Assembly: GCA_017514105.1 (NCBI GenBank)
Contig: JAFWKY010000016.1
Location: 1 to 35,000, forward strand
Source: Candidatus Saccharimonadota bacterium
Lineage (GTDB): Bacteria > Patescibacteriota > Saccharimonadia > Saccharimonadales > Saccharimonadaceae
Direction: 5' to 3'
DNA: 35,000 bases
Under the pieces are notes generated by a model. The model was not told the DNA's origin. It ran no database searches and worked only from the letters and a program-made list of their open reading frames with translations. Both the position numbers and the translations under genes were made by a program. This document shows positions 15,225 through 23,494 of the stretch, one piece after another (the first letter of the stretch is position 1; every line of letters begins with the position of its first letter).

Positions 15225-16007
15225 ATGGATTACATGAAAAAATATGACAAAAATCCGTCCGAGGATTTGTACTGGAACATCCCAGAGACCAACCAGGGAA
15301 CAGTTGGCGTGGTGGGCGGAAATTCGCAGATGTTTAGAAGTTCTATTAAAATCGCCGAATATCTAACAGCAAAATATCCGCTGAAGGAGGCGCGTTTGAT
15401 TCTTCCGAACGCATTGGAAGGGAAGTTGCCACCACTAGATAATTTGACATTCCTTCGTTCTACAGAATCTGGGTCGTTCGCAGACGGAGAAGAAATAGTA
15501 GCCGCGATGGATACGAATGATTTTAATCTGTTAATAGGTGATTTTTCGCGCAATAATATCACTGCGAAGGCTGTAGCAGGCGCGTCGCAATCTTCCGCAA
15601 AACCGACGCTTCTAACGCGCGATGCAGCCGACTTAATTGCGGCTCCTGGTGCCGAAAAAACCTTGCTAAACGAAAATCTAATCATCATGGCTTCGGTAGC
15701 ACAACTGCAAAAATTATTCCGCGCCGTCTATTATCCCAAAGTTCTGCTTCTCACGCAACCGCTTCTGCAGGTAGCAGACGCGATTCATAAGTTCACGCTG
15801 AGTTATCCGGTGTCCATTATCACCTTGCATGATGGACAGATTTTGATAGCAAAAAATGGCGAAGTGGCAGTGGTGCCGCTCAGCAAATCTGGCTATTCGC
15901 CTCTGACAATTTGGAATGGCGAACTTGCAGCAAAAATTGCCACATTAAATCTCTATAATCCAAACAATTTCGTAGCGGCGAGCATTGCGGCTGTTTTTGC
16001 CAAGTAG
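15225..16007 (+). CDS. YjeF C-domain-like (NAD(P)HX dehydratase-like) protein, possibly inactive
   Basis: 260 residues. GTVGVVGGNSQMFRSSIKIAEY resembles the opening of the ADP/ATP-dependent NAD(P)H-hydrate dehydratase domain (GxVLVIGGSxxYxGA). LLIGDFSRNN, KPTLLTRDAADLI and SIITLHDGQILIA fit its ribokinase-like fold. The catalytic GTGD block expected near the C terminus is replaced by IWNGELAAKI. It is therefore probably a degenerate or repurposed member. The usual N-terminal epimerase domain is absent. The ATG at 15225 has GGAG upstream, and it is cotranscribed with xth. Confidence 0.6.
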   Translation: MDYMKKYDKNPSEDLYWNIPETNQGTVGVVGGNSQMFRSSIKIAEYLTAKYPLKEARLILPNALEGKLPPLDNLTFLRSTESGSFADGEEIVAAMDTNDFNLLIGDFSRNNITAKAVAGASQSSAKPTLLTRDAADLIAAPGAEKTLLNENLIIMASVAQLQKLFRAVYYPKVLLLTQPLLQVADAIHKFTLSYPVSIITLHDGQILIAKNGEVAVVPLSKSGYSPLTIWNGELAAKIATLNLYNPNNFVAASIAAVFAK

Positions 16008-16023
16008 GCCACGACTATGCCTG

Positions 16024-16671
16024 TTAGCGTTGTTTGGAATTTTTGCGGCTGAGTTTTTGTTCGATATCCACAGCATCGCGAGAAATATTATGGCGACGTT
16101 GAGAGAGGAAGAACCAAAAGCCTGCCGAGATAATTACGCCGACAATCGTAATGATGATTTTGGTTGTAAGCGACCATTCCGAAGCATACAGCGTCATGAC
16201 CGAATACACGAACATCAAAGTAATGTAAAACGCGCGGCGGGTGAGGATGATTTTTTTGGCGAGGGGGAAGTTCTTTATGGTGAGAGAATTCGGCCGGGCG
16301 TCGTCTGGGTGACCGTAAAATTTACCGTAGACAATAAGATCTATAATACCGGCGAGAACCGGATAGCCAACAAAAGTAATGATGCCGGCCCAGAAGTTCA
16401 CTCTGACAGTGAAAAACAGCATAAAAGCAAATGCAAGTAGAGAATCTGCTAAAATGTCATATTTGGCTGCGTATTTGCGATACTTAGGAACTTTACCCTT
16501 GGGGAAGGGATATTTTACGGACAGGGTACCGTCAAAGGCGTCAGTTATTTCGCCGATCAGAAATATAATCAGACAGGAATGAATTGGCGCACCGGCAAAT
16601 GTCATGATTATGAGCGCGATAGATAAAGCCAAGCGACTAAAAGTAAGGATATCTGCTAAATACTTTTTCAT
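16024..16671 (-). CDS. CDP-alcohol phosphatidyltransferase family membrane protein
   Basis: 215 residues with about six hydrophobic segments. These enzymes join CDP-diacylglycerol to an alcohol to make phospholipid head groups. The active-site signature is partly kept: DAFDG early, then KYDILADS, giving the DxxD and DxxxD metal ligands. The canonical AR after DG is changed, the Gly before DxxxD is Ala, and about 15 residues (YPFPKGKVPKYRKYA) lie between the halves. The substrate alcohol is not predictable. The start is the ATG 6 nt after a TATAAT box on the minus strand. The tail is basic and cytoplasmic. Confidence 0.75.
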   Translation of the reverse strand: MKKYLADILTFSRLALSIALIIMTFAGAPIHSCLIIFLIGEITDAFDGTLSVKYPFPKGKVPKYRKYAAKYDILADSLLAFAFMLFFTVRVNFWAGIITFVGYPVLAGIIDLIVYGKFYGHPDDARPNSLTIKNFPLAKKIILTRRAFYITLMFVYSVMTLYASEWSLTTKIIITIVGVIISAGFWFFLSQRRHNISRDAVDIEQKLSRKNSKQR

Positions 16672-16677
16672 AAGAAT

Positions 16678-16683
16678 ATTATA
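16678..16683 (-). promoter_or_regulatory. Leaderless -10 box of the CDP-alcohol transferase
   Basis: On the minus strand TGTGTTATAAT ends 6 nt before the ATG. Confidence 0.8.
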
Positions 16684-16723
16684 ACACAATGCTGGCGCGC
16701 GAAGTGACGGCGGGTCGCGAGTG

Positions 16724-17965
16724 CTAGCGATTTTTGCTGATTAATTCTCTAAAAATTTCTTCCAGGCGGTCTACGGTATGCGAAACGCGAACTTCGTCAC
16801 GGTGATCCAACATGACTTTGCTCATCTCATGAATCATCTCTGGGCGGTTGATGATTTGTTGGATAGATTTCGCCATATCGTCTGGGCTAGGGCTGTTTGC
16901 GAGGATGTATCCGCCATGCGGAACGATTTCTTTCATGTCTGGGTCTACGAACATGACTGGTACGCCGGCAGATTCTGCCTCAATTAGAGTGGTACCAAAA
17001 GTATCAAAATTGTAAGATACTAGCACGTCTAGATGACTTTCTAGAATACGGTGATAGACCGCCTCGTAATCAGTATTGCCGTGGAAAATTACATTCATAT
17101 CGTGGAATCTAGCGTAGCGTCTGGCGCGATAATAGTCGCCACCACCGCCGTAAATATCTAAACGATAGCCATCTGGAATACGACTGAGTGCCCGAAGGAA
17201 CGGCATCATACGTTTTTCCGCAGATATACGACTATGCCAAACGATGTGCAAATCTTCGCGGTTTGGTACGAAAGTCTTGGGCTTGAGATTTTTGACAAAA
17301 AGACGGTCCAGAACACCGTTCGGCACCACCTCCACGCGACGCTTGACGCCGTAGTGGATGAGTTTTTGACGAAAATGTGCGGACGGCGTGATGACGAGAT
17401 CGGCGCAGTTGGCATGATTTACCATCAGTCGCCACATATTGACAGATGCGGTATTATTGGCCAGATAATGGTCGCGGTGAATTTTGGTGCGGTGTGGCAA
17501 ATATAGTTCGTGAAAAAGATTTAACGAAATAGCAACAAGAGAACGAAAACCCCGCGGAATGATGTTTTGTTCACCCATATCTTCGCGACCATGCATGACC
17601 TGCACAGAAGGGATGTTGAATTGATAAGCCAGACGGAGACCCGCAATAGAGCAGCCTGCTTCGTAATGAATGTAGAAAATGTCAAAATCTTTGATTTCTG
17701 GATGCTGTTCGTAAATCCATTTTTCTATGATAGCGGGGCGGCGCGCAATTGGCGTGAGGCCGCGAAAGAGGAATTTGCAACTTGGCACTGGGAAAATGTT
17801 GTGTTTCGCGAGTTCGGTTTTTTCTTCGGCAGAACGCGGGTAAGAACTGGAGAACACGTAGACGGTGTGGCCACGATTTTCTAACTCGGTTTTTTGAGCG
17901 TTAATCGTAGTCGTGATGCCTCCCGTCAAATCTAGATAGCAATCCGTGAAAAACGCTATTTTCAT
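16724..17965 (-). CDS. GT4-family glycosyltransferase
   Basis: 413 residues, GT-B fold. The N terminus MKIAFFTDCYLDLTGGITTT has the glycine-rich loop of the acceptor domain. PNGVLDRLF and HIVWHSRISAEKRM mark the donor domain entry, and the donor site DTFGTTLIEAESAGVPVM carries the E-x7-E motif. Such enzymes transfer sugars from nucleotide or lipid donors; diacylglycerol and phosphatidylinositol mannosyl/glucosyltransferases look alike. Next to a phosphatidyltransferase, a glycolipid role is plausible. The start is the ATG 6 nt after TATAAT. It is divergent from metK. Confidence 0.9.
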   Translation of the reverse strand: MKIAFFTDCYLDLTGGITTTINAQKTELENRGHTVYVFSSSYPRSAEEKTELAKHNIFPVPSCKFLFRGLTPIARRPAIIEKWIYEQHPEIKDFDIFYIHYEAGCSIAGLRLAYQFNIPSVQVMHGREDMGEQNIIPRGFRSLVAISLNLFHELYLPHRTKIHRDHYLANNTASVNMWRLMVNHANCADLVITPSAHFRQKLIHYGVKRRVEVVPNGVLDRLFVKNLKPKTFVPNREDLHIVWHSRISAEKRMMPFLRALSRIPDGYRLDIYGGGGDYYRARRYARFHDMNVIFHGNTDYEAVYHRILESHLDVLVSYNFDTFGTTLIEAESAGVPVMFVDPDMKEIVPHGGYILANSPSPDDMAKSIQQIINRPEMIHEMSKVMLDHRDEVRVSHTVDRLEEIFRELISKNR

Positions 17966-17971
17966 ACTTAT

Positions 17972-17986
17972 ATTATATGATATAAT
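17972..17986. promoter_or_regulatory. Abutting divergent -10 boxes (glycosyltransferase and metK)
   Basis: A minus-strand TATAAT (17972-17977) drives the glycosyltransferase without a leader. A plus-strand TGATATAAT (-10 at 17981-17986) drives metK through a riboswitch leader. The two -10 boxes are only 3 nt apart, so the polymerases must compete. Confidence 0.75.
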
Positions 17987-18004
17987 CGTATTATTAACAA
18001 ATTA

Positions 18005-18094
18005 ATATCAAGAAATGGGATAGGGAACGGCCCAATGACCCCATACCAACCTACTTTATGCAAGGTGGTAATTCCGACCAGAAAGGAAAGATAT
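18005..18094 (+). promoter_or_regulatory. SAM-I-like (S-box) riboswitch of metK
   Basis: The leader carries S-box landmarks in order: ATCAAGA, a GGGA..GGCCCAATGA block (P2b stem GGG/CCC with a GG loop for the pseudoknot), ACCAACC, a P3 hairpin (ACCT / AGGT) and GGTGGTAATTCC, very close to the consensus GGTGCTAATTCC. P1 pairs ATATC (18005-18009) with GATAT (18090-18094). That 3' strand contains the first bases of the metK ATG (18093) and follows the AAAGGA site. SAM binding should hide the start region and stop translation directly, with no separate expression platform. Placement upstream of metK fits known biology. Confidence 0.85.
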
Positions 18095-19058
18095 GTTCTA
18101 CAGAACAGCGGAGAGCGTTTCTCCAAAACACCCAGATAAACTTTGCGATCAGATTAGCGATGCTATTCTTGATGCTTACCTCGCGAAAGACCCACAAGCT
18201 CGCGTGGCGGCTGAGACTTGTGGCGGACACGGCGTAGTATTTGTGACTGGCGAGATCACATCTACGGCAGATGACGTAGATATTCCCGCGATAGTTCACC
18301 GAATTGCCGGAGACAATATTGAAGTGCATACGAAAGTAGTAAAGCAGTCACCAGAAATCGCAGCCGGTGTAGATACTGGTGGTGCTGGCGATCAGGGGAT
18401 TATGATTGGTTACGCTTGCGATGAGACGCCAGAGTTGCTGCCACGCGAGGTAGTTTTGTCACGCCGTTTGAACCAATATATTTACGAGAAATATCCTTAC
18501 GACGGCAAGACACAAATCACAATTGCTCCAGACGGAACAATTGATTCCATCGTGGCGAGTTTCCAGAATGTGCCACATGATGAGTTGGAGAAGCTGGTGC
18601 GCGAGTTTATCGATGCAAATGGTTTGACAGGGAAACTGGAACTACATATCAACCCGGCTGGTGACTGGAATCAGGGTGGTTTTGATGCCGACACCGGGCT
18701 CACTGGACGCAAATTGATCGTAGATAACTATGGTCCACGCGTTGCGATTGGTGGTGGTTGTTATTCGGGTAAGGACGCGACCAAGGTTGACCGTTCGGCT
18801 GCCTACATGGCGCGCCGAATCGCGGTAGATTATTTGCGAAAACGTCACGCACATGAAGTATTGGTGCGACTGGCTTATGCGATTGGTTATGCTGAGCCTC
18901 TGGAAAAGACTGTGATTATTGACGGCAAGCCAGAGGAAATTGAAGGTTATGATTTGACACCAGCTGGGATTATCAAGTACCTGGACTTACGTTGTCCGTT
19001 TTACGAGCAGACTGCTCGCTATGGTCATTATGGCGAAGGGTTTGGGTGGGATAAGTAG
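18093..19058 (+). CDS. metK: S-adenosylmethionine synthetase
   Basis: 321 residues, about 60 shorter than E. coli MetK. It makes SAM from methionine and ATP. Motifs: ESVSPKHPDKLCDQISDAILD (ATP/Met site; SEGHPDK becomes SPKHPDK), GAGDQGIMIGYACDET, GGGCYSGKDATKVDRSAAYMAR (P-loop-like block) and late RYGHYGEGFGW. The length deficit is spread over internal loops and the N terminus rather than a broken end. The start is supported by AAAGGA and the riboswitch. DUF2726 follows 17 nt later, probably in the same transcript. Confidence 0.95.
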   Translation: MFYRTAESVSPKHPDKLCDQISDAILDAYLAKDPQARVAAETCGGHGVVFVTGEITSTADDVDIPAIVHRIAGDNIEVHTKVVKQSPEIAAGVDTGGAGDQGIMIGYACDETPELLPREVVLSRRLNQYIYEKYPYDGKTQITIAPDGTIDSIVASFQNVPHDELEKLVREFIDANGLTGKLELHINPAGDWNQGGFDADTGLTGRKLIVDNYGPRVAIGGGCYSGKDATKVDRSAAYMARRIAVDYLRKRHAHEVLVRLAYAIGYAEPLEKTVIIDGKPEEIEGYDLTPAGIIKYLDLRCPFYEQTARYGHYGEGFGWDK

Positions 19059-19075
19059 AGATACCTGAGGAAAAA

Positions 19076-19591
19076 ATGCCTACATATATATGGATAATAA
19101 TAATGGTTGTGGTCTTCGCGGGAGCATTTGCTCTAGAGAAGGCGATTGACAAGAAAATCGACAGTCAGAATGAGATTAAAAAGTCGCACTACCGTTATTA
19201 TGCCAAACCATACTTAATGACTGCACGCGAGAACGAATTCTTCAAACTGCTGAATGATATATTCGGTGCTAAATGGTTCGTTATTCCGCAAGTTCATTTG
19301 TCTTCACTTCTTAATCATAAAGTTAAAGGGCAGAACTGGAATGGCGCTTTTCGGCATATTAACGGAAAATCCGTTGATTATGTGCTGGTCGGAAAGGAGA
19401 GTTATAAGATTATTTGCGCAATCGAGTTAGACGACTCTACGCACAGTAGAGCCGACCGGATCGAGCGCGACAATGAAATAAATCGTATTTTTAATGAAGC
19501 CAGAATACCTTTGGCGAGAATCGGCAAATTTGAGAACATGTCGAGACAAGAAATTGTCGGCGTGATAACTGAGGCCATAAAGACAAAATAA
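19076..19591 (+). CDS. Membrane-anchored DUF2726 protein
   Basis: 171 residues. Residues 4-22 form one membrane helix. The rest matches DUF2726: LMTARENEFFKLL, VIPQVHLSSLL, INGKSVDYVLV, then CAIELDDSTHSRADRIERDNEINRIF and IPLARI. The spaced acidic residues and K.VDYVL...AIELDD suggest the restriction-endonuclease-like fold proposed for this family. The substrate is unknown. GAGG precedes the ATG. It is in the metK operon and so is likely under the same leader, although the riboswitch acts on metK translation. Confidence 0.8.
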   Translation: MPTYIWIIIMVVVFAGAFALEKAIDKKIDSQNEIKKSHYRYYAKPYLMTARENEFFKLLNDIFGAKWFVIPQVHLSSLLNHKVKGQNWNGAFRHINGKSVDYVLVGKESYKIICAIELDDSTHSRADRIERDNEINRIFNEARIPLARIGKFENMSRQEIVGVITEAIKTK

Positions 19592-19595
19592 AAAT

Positions 19596-19620
19596 AAAGA
19601 GCCTTCGGCTCTTTGTTTTT
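19596..19620 (+). terminator. Rho-independent terminator
   Basis: An 8-bp stem (AAAGAGCC / GGCTCTTT) with a TTC loop and a T-rich tail. It ends the metK transcript. Confidence 0.9.
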
Positions 19621-19699
19621 ATTTCTGGTGGGGGTTACTAAGCCAGGTTTTAACGGCAAATAAAGAAGACAACAGGATGGAGCTGGAATATTTTTAGAG

Positions 19700-20245
19700 T
19701 TACAATCTATACTCACGCACTTCGGCATTTCCATATTTTACACTCCACCAATCAGTGTCATCAGTGTATCCAACAAGATTATGATGGAGTCCACGCGATA
19801 CCTGACCGTGCGCTACGACTAGAATAACATCATCATCGCCATACTTCGATCTTAAATCATCAAGAAAGGCCTTAGTGCGAGCCAATACACTCTTAACTGG
19901 CTCAATGTTGCCAATATCAGTATTGAGTCTCAAATCACCAATATCATAACCAGTAGCTTGTATCCAGTTATTAATTTCTTTACCCTCAAAGTCGCCAAAA
20001 GAACGCTCCATCAGTCGGTTATCATATAATATGCTGTATTTGTCATCGGTGGCAATTTGGGCGGTTTCCGCAGCACGCTTTAAAGGCGAGGCATAAACAG
20101 CAGTAAATTGAATATCTTTGATATTGTCATGTAGGGTTTTAGCCTGAGCACGACCGGTTTCATTGAGCGGAACGTCAGTTCGCCCCTGCGCTCTGTGTTG
20201 AATATTCCAATCAGTTTGGCCATGACGAGCAATGTAAACTTTCAT
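19700..20245 (-). CDS. Histidine phosphatase family protein (phosphoglycerate mutase-like)
   Basis: 181 residues. The catalytic RHG motif is in YIARHGQTDWN (phosphorylated His at 8). Then come LNETGRAQA, YASPLKRAAETA (second Arg), ERSFGDFEGKE (Glu) and VVAHGQVSRGL (second His). The size fits a small cytoplasmic phosphatase of the CobC/GpmB type; the substrate cannot be told. A ribosome site AGGAAAGGAAA precedes the ATG. A minus-strand TATAAT at 20370-20375 would give a leader of about 120 nt. Confidence 0.9.
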   Translation of the reverse strand: MKVYIARHGQTDWNIQHRAQGRTDVPLNETGRAQAKTLHDNIKDIQFTAVYASPLKRAAETAQIATDDKYSILYDNRLMERSFGDFEGKEINNWIQATGYDIGDLRLNTDIGNIEPVKSVLARTKAFLDDLRSKYGDDDVILVVAHGQVSRGLHHNLVGYTDDTDWWSVKYGNAEVREYRL

Positions 20246-20552
20246 ATATTTCCTTTCCTATAACTGCCACCCCACTAGATTCTAAATCGCAAATGTTCAT
20301 TTGAATTTTCACTAGTAATTCGAAAAAGCGAAAAATGAGGGTAGCGAGCAGGAATCCCCAGTCTCTTATATTATAACATAAAGGGCGAAGACCATGTTGC
20401 TGGGGATCTAACAGAAAAATTATAGAGGCAAATTATGTTTTTCGGCAGGTTTTCGTCGCAAAAATGACATAAAAATAACCCTTTTCTTTAACAAGGGGTT
20501 TAACGGGCACTTACAGATTACGAAATAGTTAAAAATCATTCCATAAACCGTT
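20246..20552 (-). other. Intergenic region with inverted repeat, promoter and weak terminator
   Basis: No ORF seen. An inverted repeat (20354-20361 with 20400-20407, TCCCCAG / CTGGGGA, and inner AACAT / ATGTT) brackets the minus-strand -10 box TATAAT (20370-20375) of the phosphatase gene. This could be an operator or an RNA hairpin. A second minus-strand TATAAT lies near 20430. At 20477-20500 an imperfect hairpin with a T-tract on the minus strand probably ends the tRNA-Leu transcript. I looked for a tmRNA here and found none. Confidence 0.45.
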
Positions 20553-20639
20553 TGGTGGGCGAGAAGGGACTTGAACCCTTACTCCATTGCTGGAACCAGA
20601 TTTTGAGTCTAGCGCGTCTACCAGTTCCGCCACTCGCCC
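20553..20639 (-). tRNA. tRNA-Leu (anticodon CAA)
   Basis: Acceptor GGGCGAG / CTCGCCC, D-arm with ACTGGTAGACG, anticodon loop CTCAAAA (CAA, reads UUG), a long variable arm as in class II tRNAs, T-loop GGTTCAAGTCC and an encoded CCA. 87 nt including CCA. Confidence 0.95.
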
Positions 20640-20675
20640 ATTGGTACTATTTTACCATATTTTAGGATTTTATGC

Positions 20676-20681
20676 TATAAT
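20676..20681 (+). promoter_or_regulatory. Leaderless -10 box of the sortase gene
   Basis: TATGCTATAAT (extended -10) ends 6 nt before the ATG at 20688. Confidence 0.8.
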
Positions 20682-20687
20682 TATTTT

Positions 20688-21914
20688 ATGGATTCAAACA
20701 CCGGTGGGCAATCTTCATCCGACCTGCAACGTCAGGCCGCAGCACAGATCGCCAGACGCAAAGTCTTGGAGGCGTATAATAAGCCTGCCGCAAAAAAAGA
20801 GGCGGGCAAGACTGCATCCGCCAGTGATACGTCACATCTAAAAAATACTCCGGTGGAGACAAAAATAAACTCGGAATCTTGGAAACAATATCACTCCGCA
20901 TGGCAAAATTATTATCAAAAATACTACAGTGAATACTATTCCAATGCCGCGCGTGATTACATTGCGAAAGAAAAATTGAAGGCCGAACGTGCCAGGTTGG
21001 AAGAAGAGGAGATATCGTCGGCGCTAGCGAGTGCCGGCAAGGCCACCGACGACAAAACCGGCCTAAAACTCGCTCAAGGGAGCGCGCAGAAATCTTCCGC
21101 AACAGGGAAGGAAGACATGAGCGAAGTGCGAGCGTTTCTTCGCAAACGCATCCGTGCCAAGGCGACCGACAATGCCAAGATTGGTAGGAAATTCCGCAAG
21201 TTTATTCCGTTACTTGCCGGACTTGCGGTTGTACTCGTGATACTGTTCCTGCAGTATAATCGTTTGATTTTTGCGCCATTGATGGCGTATGTATCGCCTG
21301 GCAATGCGCCGGCGTCAGAAATTGAGGCTATTGACCCGACCATCACGAAGCCGGTATCAGCCGAGCCGCGTCTAATTATTCCGAAATTAAACATTGACGT
21401 ACCGATTCGTTTTGACATTAATGTTACTGATATCATGGAAGCCATGAACAATGGCGTGGCGCATTATCGTATCCAGGGCGCTAGTGCATATCCTGGGGAA
21501 ATTGGCAATTTTATTATTACCGGGCACTCGGCAGGCGATGTTTATAGTTCTAATCCGTATAAATATATTTTCTCCGGACTGGAACGTTTGGAAGATGGTG
21601 ATTTGATTTATGTTAATTACAATTCTGTGCGCTACACCTATAAAGTAATCAAAAAAGAAGTCGTTGAGCCATCCGACGTTGCGGCGTTGGTGGTTCAAAC
21701 CGACAAGCCGTTAATCACATTGGTCACTTGTACGCCGCTTGGGACGTCGCGCTATCGTTTGCTTGTGACTAGCGAACAAATCTCTCCAAGTTACGAAAAT
21801 GCTCCGCAACCTTCCATTGACGAAGAAACGCCGGTAATTGACAGCGGAATGGAATTGCCTTCCAATGAACCGTCATTCTTTGAGAAAATCTGGAACTTCT
21901 TGACCGGGCAATAG
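20688..21914 (+). CDS. Sortase with long Tyr/Lys-rich cytoplasmic N terminus
   Basis: 408 residues. Residues 1-170 are cytoplasmic: Ala/Lys-rich, with a Tyr cluster (YHSAWQNYYQKYYSEYY) and a helical Glu/Arg stretch. A membrane helix spans about 173-195. The extracellular part holds a class D/E-like sortase domain: IPKLNIDVPI, GNFIITGHSAG (His), LVTCTPLGTSRYRLLVT (Cys and Arg). Sortases cut sorting signals of surface proteins and join them to the wall or to pilins. A candidate substrate is the protein at 25955-26890. The long N-terminal extension is unusual and could bind cytoplasmic partners; that is a guess. Confidence 0.92.
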   Translation: MDSNTGGQSSSDLQRQAAAQIARRKVLEAYNKPAAKKEAGKTASASDTSHLKNTPVETKINSESWKQYHSAWQNYYQKYYSEYYSNAARDYIAKEKLKAERARLEEEEISSALASAGKATDDKTGLKLAQGSAQKSSATGKEDMSEVRAFLRKRIRAKATDNAKIGRKFRKFIPLLAGLAVVLVILFLQYNRLIFAPLMAYVSPGNAPASEIEAIDPTITKPVSAEPRLIIPKLNIDVPIRFDINVTDIMEAMNNGVAHYRIQGASAYPGEIGNFIITGHSAGDVYSSNPYKYIFSGLERLEDGDLIYVNYNSVRYTYKVIKKEVVEPSDVAALVVQTDKPLITLVTCTPLGTSRYRLLVTSEQISPSYENAPQPSIDEETPVIDSGMELPSNEPSFFEKIWNFLTGQ

Positions 21915-21959
21915 GTCAGGTGAGTTGGAACGAGTGGTTGTCTAGCAATGGTTTATGAG

Positions 21960-23402
21960 TTATTTCGTGATGATTTCACGAATTAGGCTGCCGTCCGAGA
22001 AATAATATAGCCATTTGTCGCCCGTAATCGTGACTGGAAATTGAGAAGAGACGTTGTTTGAGAGTTGGCGTTGATTCTGGCCGTCAAAATCATACACCGT
22101 AAGTACACCGTCGGCAACCGAATAAATCATATTGTCGTCTAGCCAGCCAAAAGATGGGTTCGTAGTCTGCCATTCGCGAGTTGCCATCGCTTCCATATCA
22201 AGAGTCGCGATACGTCCCCCATCATTCATGATGACGAAATTACCGTCACGCCCGACTTTCATTTTTGCTGGCGAAAATGATAAATCTGCAGATAAGACTT
22301 CTTTGAAATCGTCTTTGCGATAGAGTTTTAGGTTGGTATCGGTAAGAGTGGTAATATATTTGTCGTCATAGAACTTGCTGATAGTGACTTTGGCCGGTGA
22401 GGTGAGTTCTGAAAGTGTGGTGATGTCCGAATCACCCAGTCGTACCAAACCCAAATAGTATGGCGCGGTCTCTGTGGAGTCAGACGAATCATCCTTATTG
22501 GAAGAAGAATTGGATGACGGAATGTAGTCTGCAGCAAATACAATTTCGGACTCGTAATGGTCAAAACTATGAATTTTTTCAACCAAGATAGCAGAAATCT
22601 GACGGCTGCTCAAGTCAATTTTGTGCAGATTACCATCCCGTACGGCGAGCAGAGTGCTGGCGGAGTTGTCGTAGATTTTGATTTGATCGAAGTTCGCAGC
22701 GAATGTGCGCGTAATGTTGACGCTGTTTTTGGGATCTCTAACATCTAGGATAATCCATTCGTAATTGTCGCCATATTTTACCTTGAAAAGAATATGTTCG
22801 CTGTTGCCGTCCCAATCCGCAGAGATGATTTCGCCGGTGAACAATTTGTTGTCTTCGTTGTCGCTGGCACTAGGGAAGACCTTGGAAATATCTATACTCT
22901 TGAATTCGGGATTATTGTTGTCTAGGTTGACGAGTTTCCAGTCGGTGGTGGCATTGGCGATGAGCATGCGGTTGCGGTTAGGCGAGACGCTGGCAAAAGT
23001 AGTAGCTGTAACGTCAGAGACCTTTTCTTTTGTGCGTTCCTTTAGAAAAAGTCGCGGATAATGGATGCCGTAGAGCAAACCTTCTTTGATTTTGATGGTT
23101 TTTGACCAGGAGTCGTATTCGTCTTTCGTGAGAACGACTGTGTGTTCGCCGGCTGGAAGGACTTTGCTAGTATTGGTGCGTTGTAGCCAAGAAGATTCCC
23201 CGTCTATGGCCACGTCGGCGCCAGTAGGAATAGAGGAAACCTGTAGCAACCCCTGCCGTTCAACCTTAAAGTCTGAATTTAGCCAGTAGCCGGAAACCAA
23301 AAAAGCCAACACGCAGACCGTGGCGATTACCGCAAGAAGCATAATTATTTCAGAAATGATGACGCGACGACTCTGACGGCGCGCACGCTCTTCTTGATTC
23401 AT
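21960..23402 (-). CDS. PEGA-domain membrane protein with beta-propeller-like region
   Basis: 480 residues. A basic N terminus is followed by a membrane helix at about 18-41, and the rest should be outside the cell. Residues about 50-118 are a PEGA domain (GLLQVSSIPTGADVAIDGE...LPAGEHTVVLTKDEYDSW...), often found in surface-layer and glycan-associated proteins. From about 125 to the end, repeated beta motifs with DW/GW turns look like propeller blades. A Ser/Asn/Asp-rich linker (SSNSSSNKDDSSDS) interrupts them. The start is the ATG 6 nt after TATAAT. It is convergent with the sortase gene. Confidence 0.8.
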   Translation of the reverse strand: MNQEERARRQSRRVIISEIIMLLAVIATVCVLAFLVSGYWLNSDFKVERQGLLQVSSIPTGADVAIDGESSWLQRTNTSKVLPAGEHTVVLTKDEYDSWSKTIKIKEGLLYGIHYPRLFLKERTKEKVSDVTATTFASVSPNRNRMLIANATTDWKLVNLDNNNPEFKSIDISKVFPSASDNEDNKLFTGEIISADWDGNSEHILFKVKYGDNYEWIILDVRDPKNSVNITRTFAANFDQIKIYDNSASTLLAVRDGNLHKIDLSSRQISAILVEKIHSFDHYESEIVFAADYIPSSNSSSNKDDSSDSTETAPYYLGLVRLGDSDITTLSELTSPAKVTISKFYDDKYITTLTDTNLKLYRKDDFKEVLSADLSFSPAKMKVGRDGNFVIMNDGGRIATLDMEAMATREWQTTNPSFGWLDDNMIYSVADGVLTVYDFDGQNQRQLSNNVSSQFPVTITGDKWLYYFSDGSLIREIITK

Positions 23403-23408
23403 ATATAT

Positions 23409-23414
23409 ATTATA
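23409..23414 (-). promoter_or_regulatory. Leaderless -10 box of the PEGA protein gene
   Basis: TATAAT on the minus strand ends 6 nt before the ATG at 23402. Confidence 0.8.
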
Positions 23415-23494
23415 ACATATTTTTTGTGTGATTTTGCTCTTGCTTTTTTCAAAATACTTGTGTATTATAGTATTAACAAGAAAGTGAGGAGTTA

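Noticed and set aside
15985-16440. 151-codon + strand frame over the CDP-alcohol transferase gene
   Set aside because: Composition is low-complexity and polar; the minus-strand frame has membrane helices, catalytic motifs and a promoter.
20246-20552. tmRNA (ssrA) next to tRNA-Leu
   Set aside because: The inverted repeat with GGGG looked like tmRNA ends, but there is no tRNA-like half, no CCA end and no tag ORF ending in Ala-Ala.
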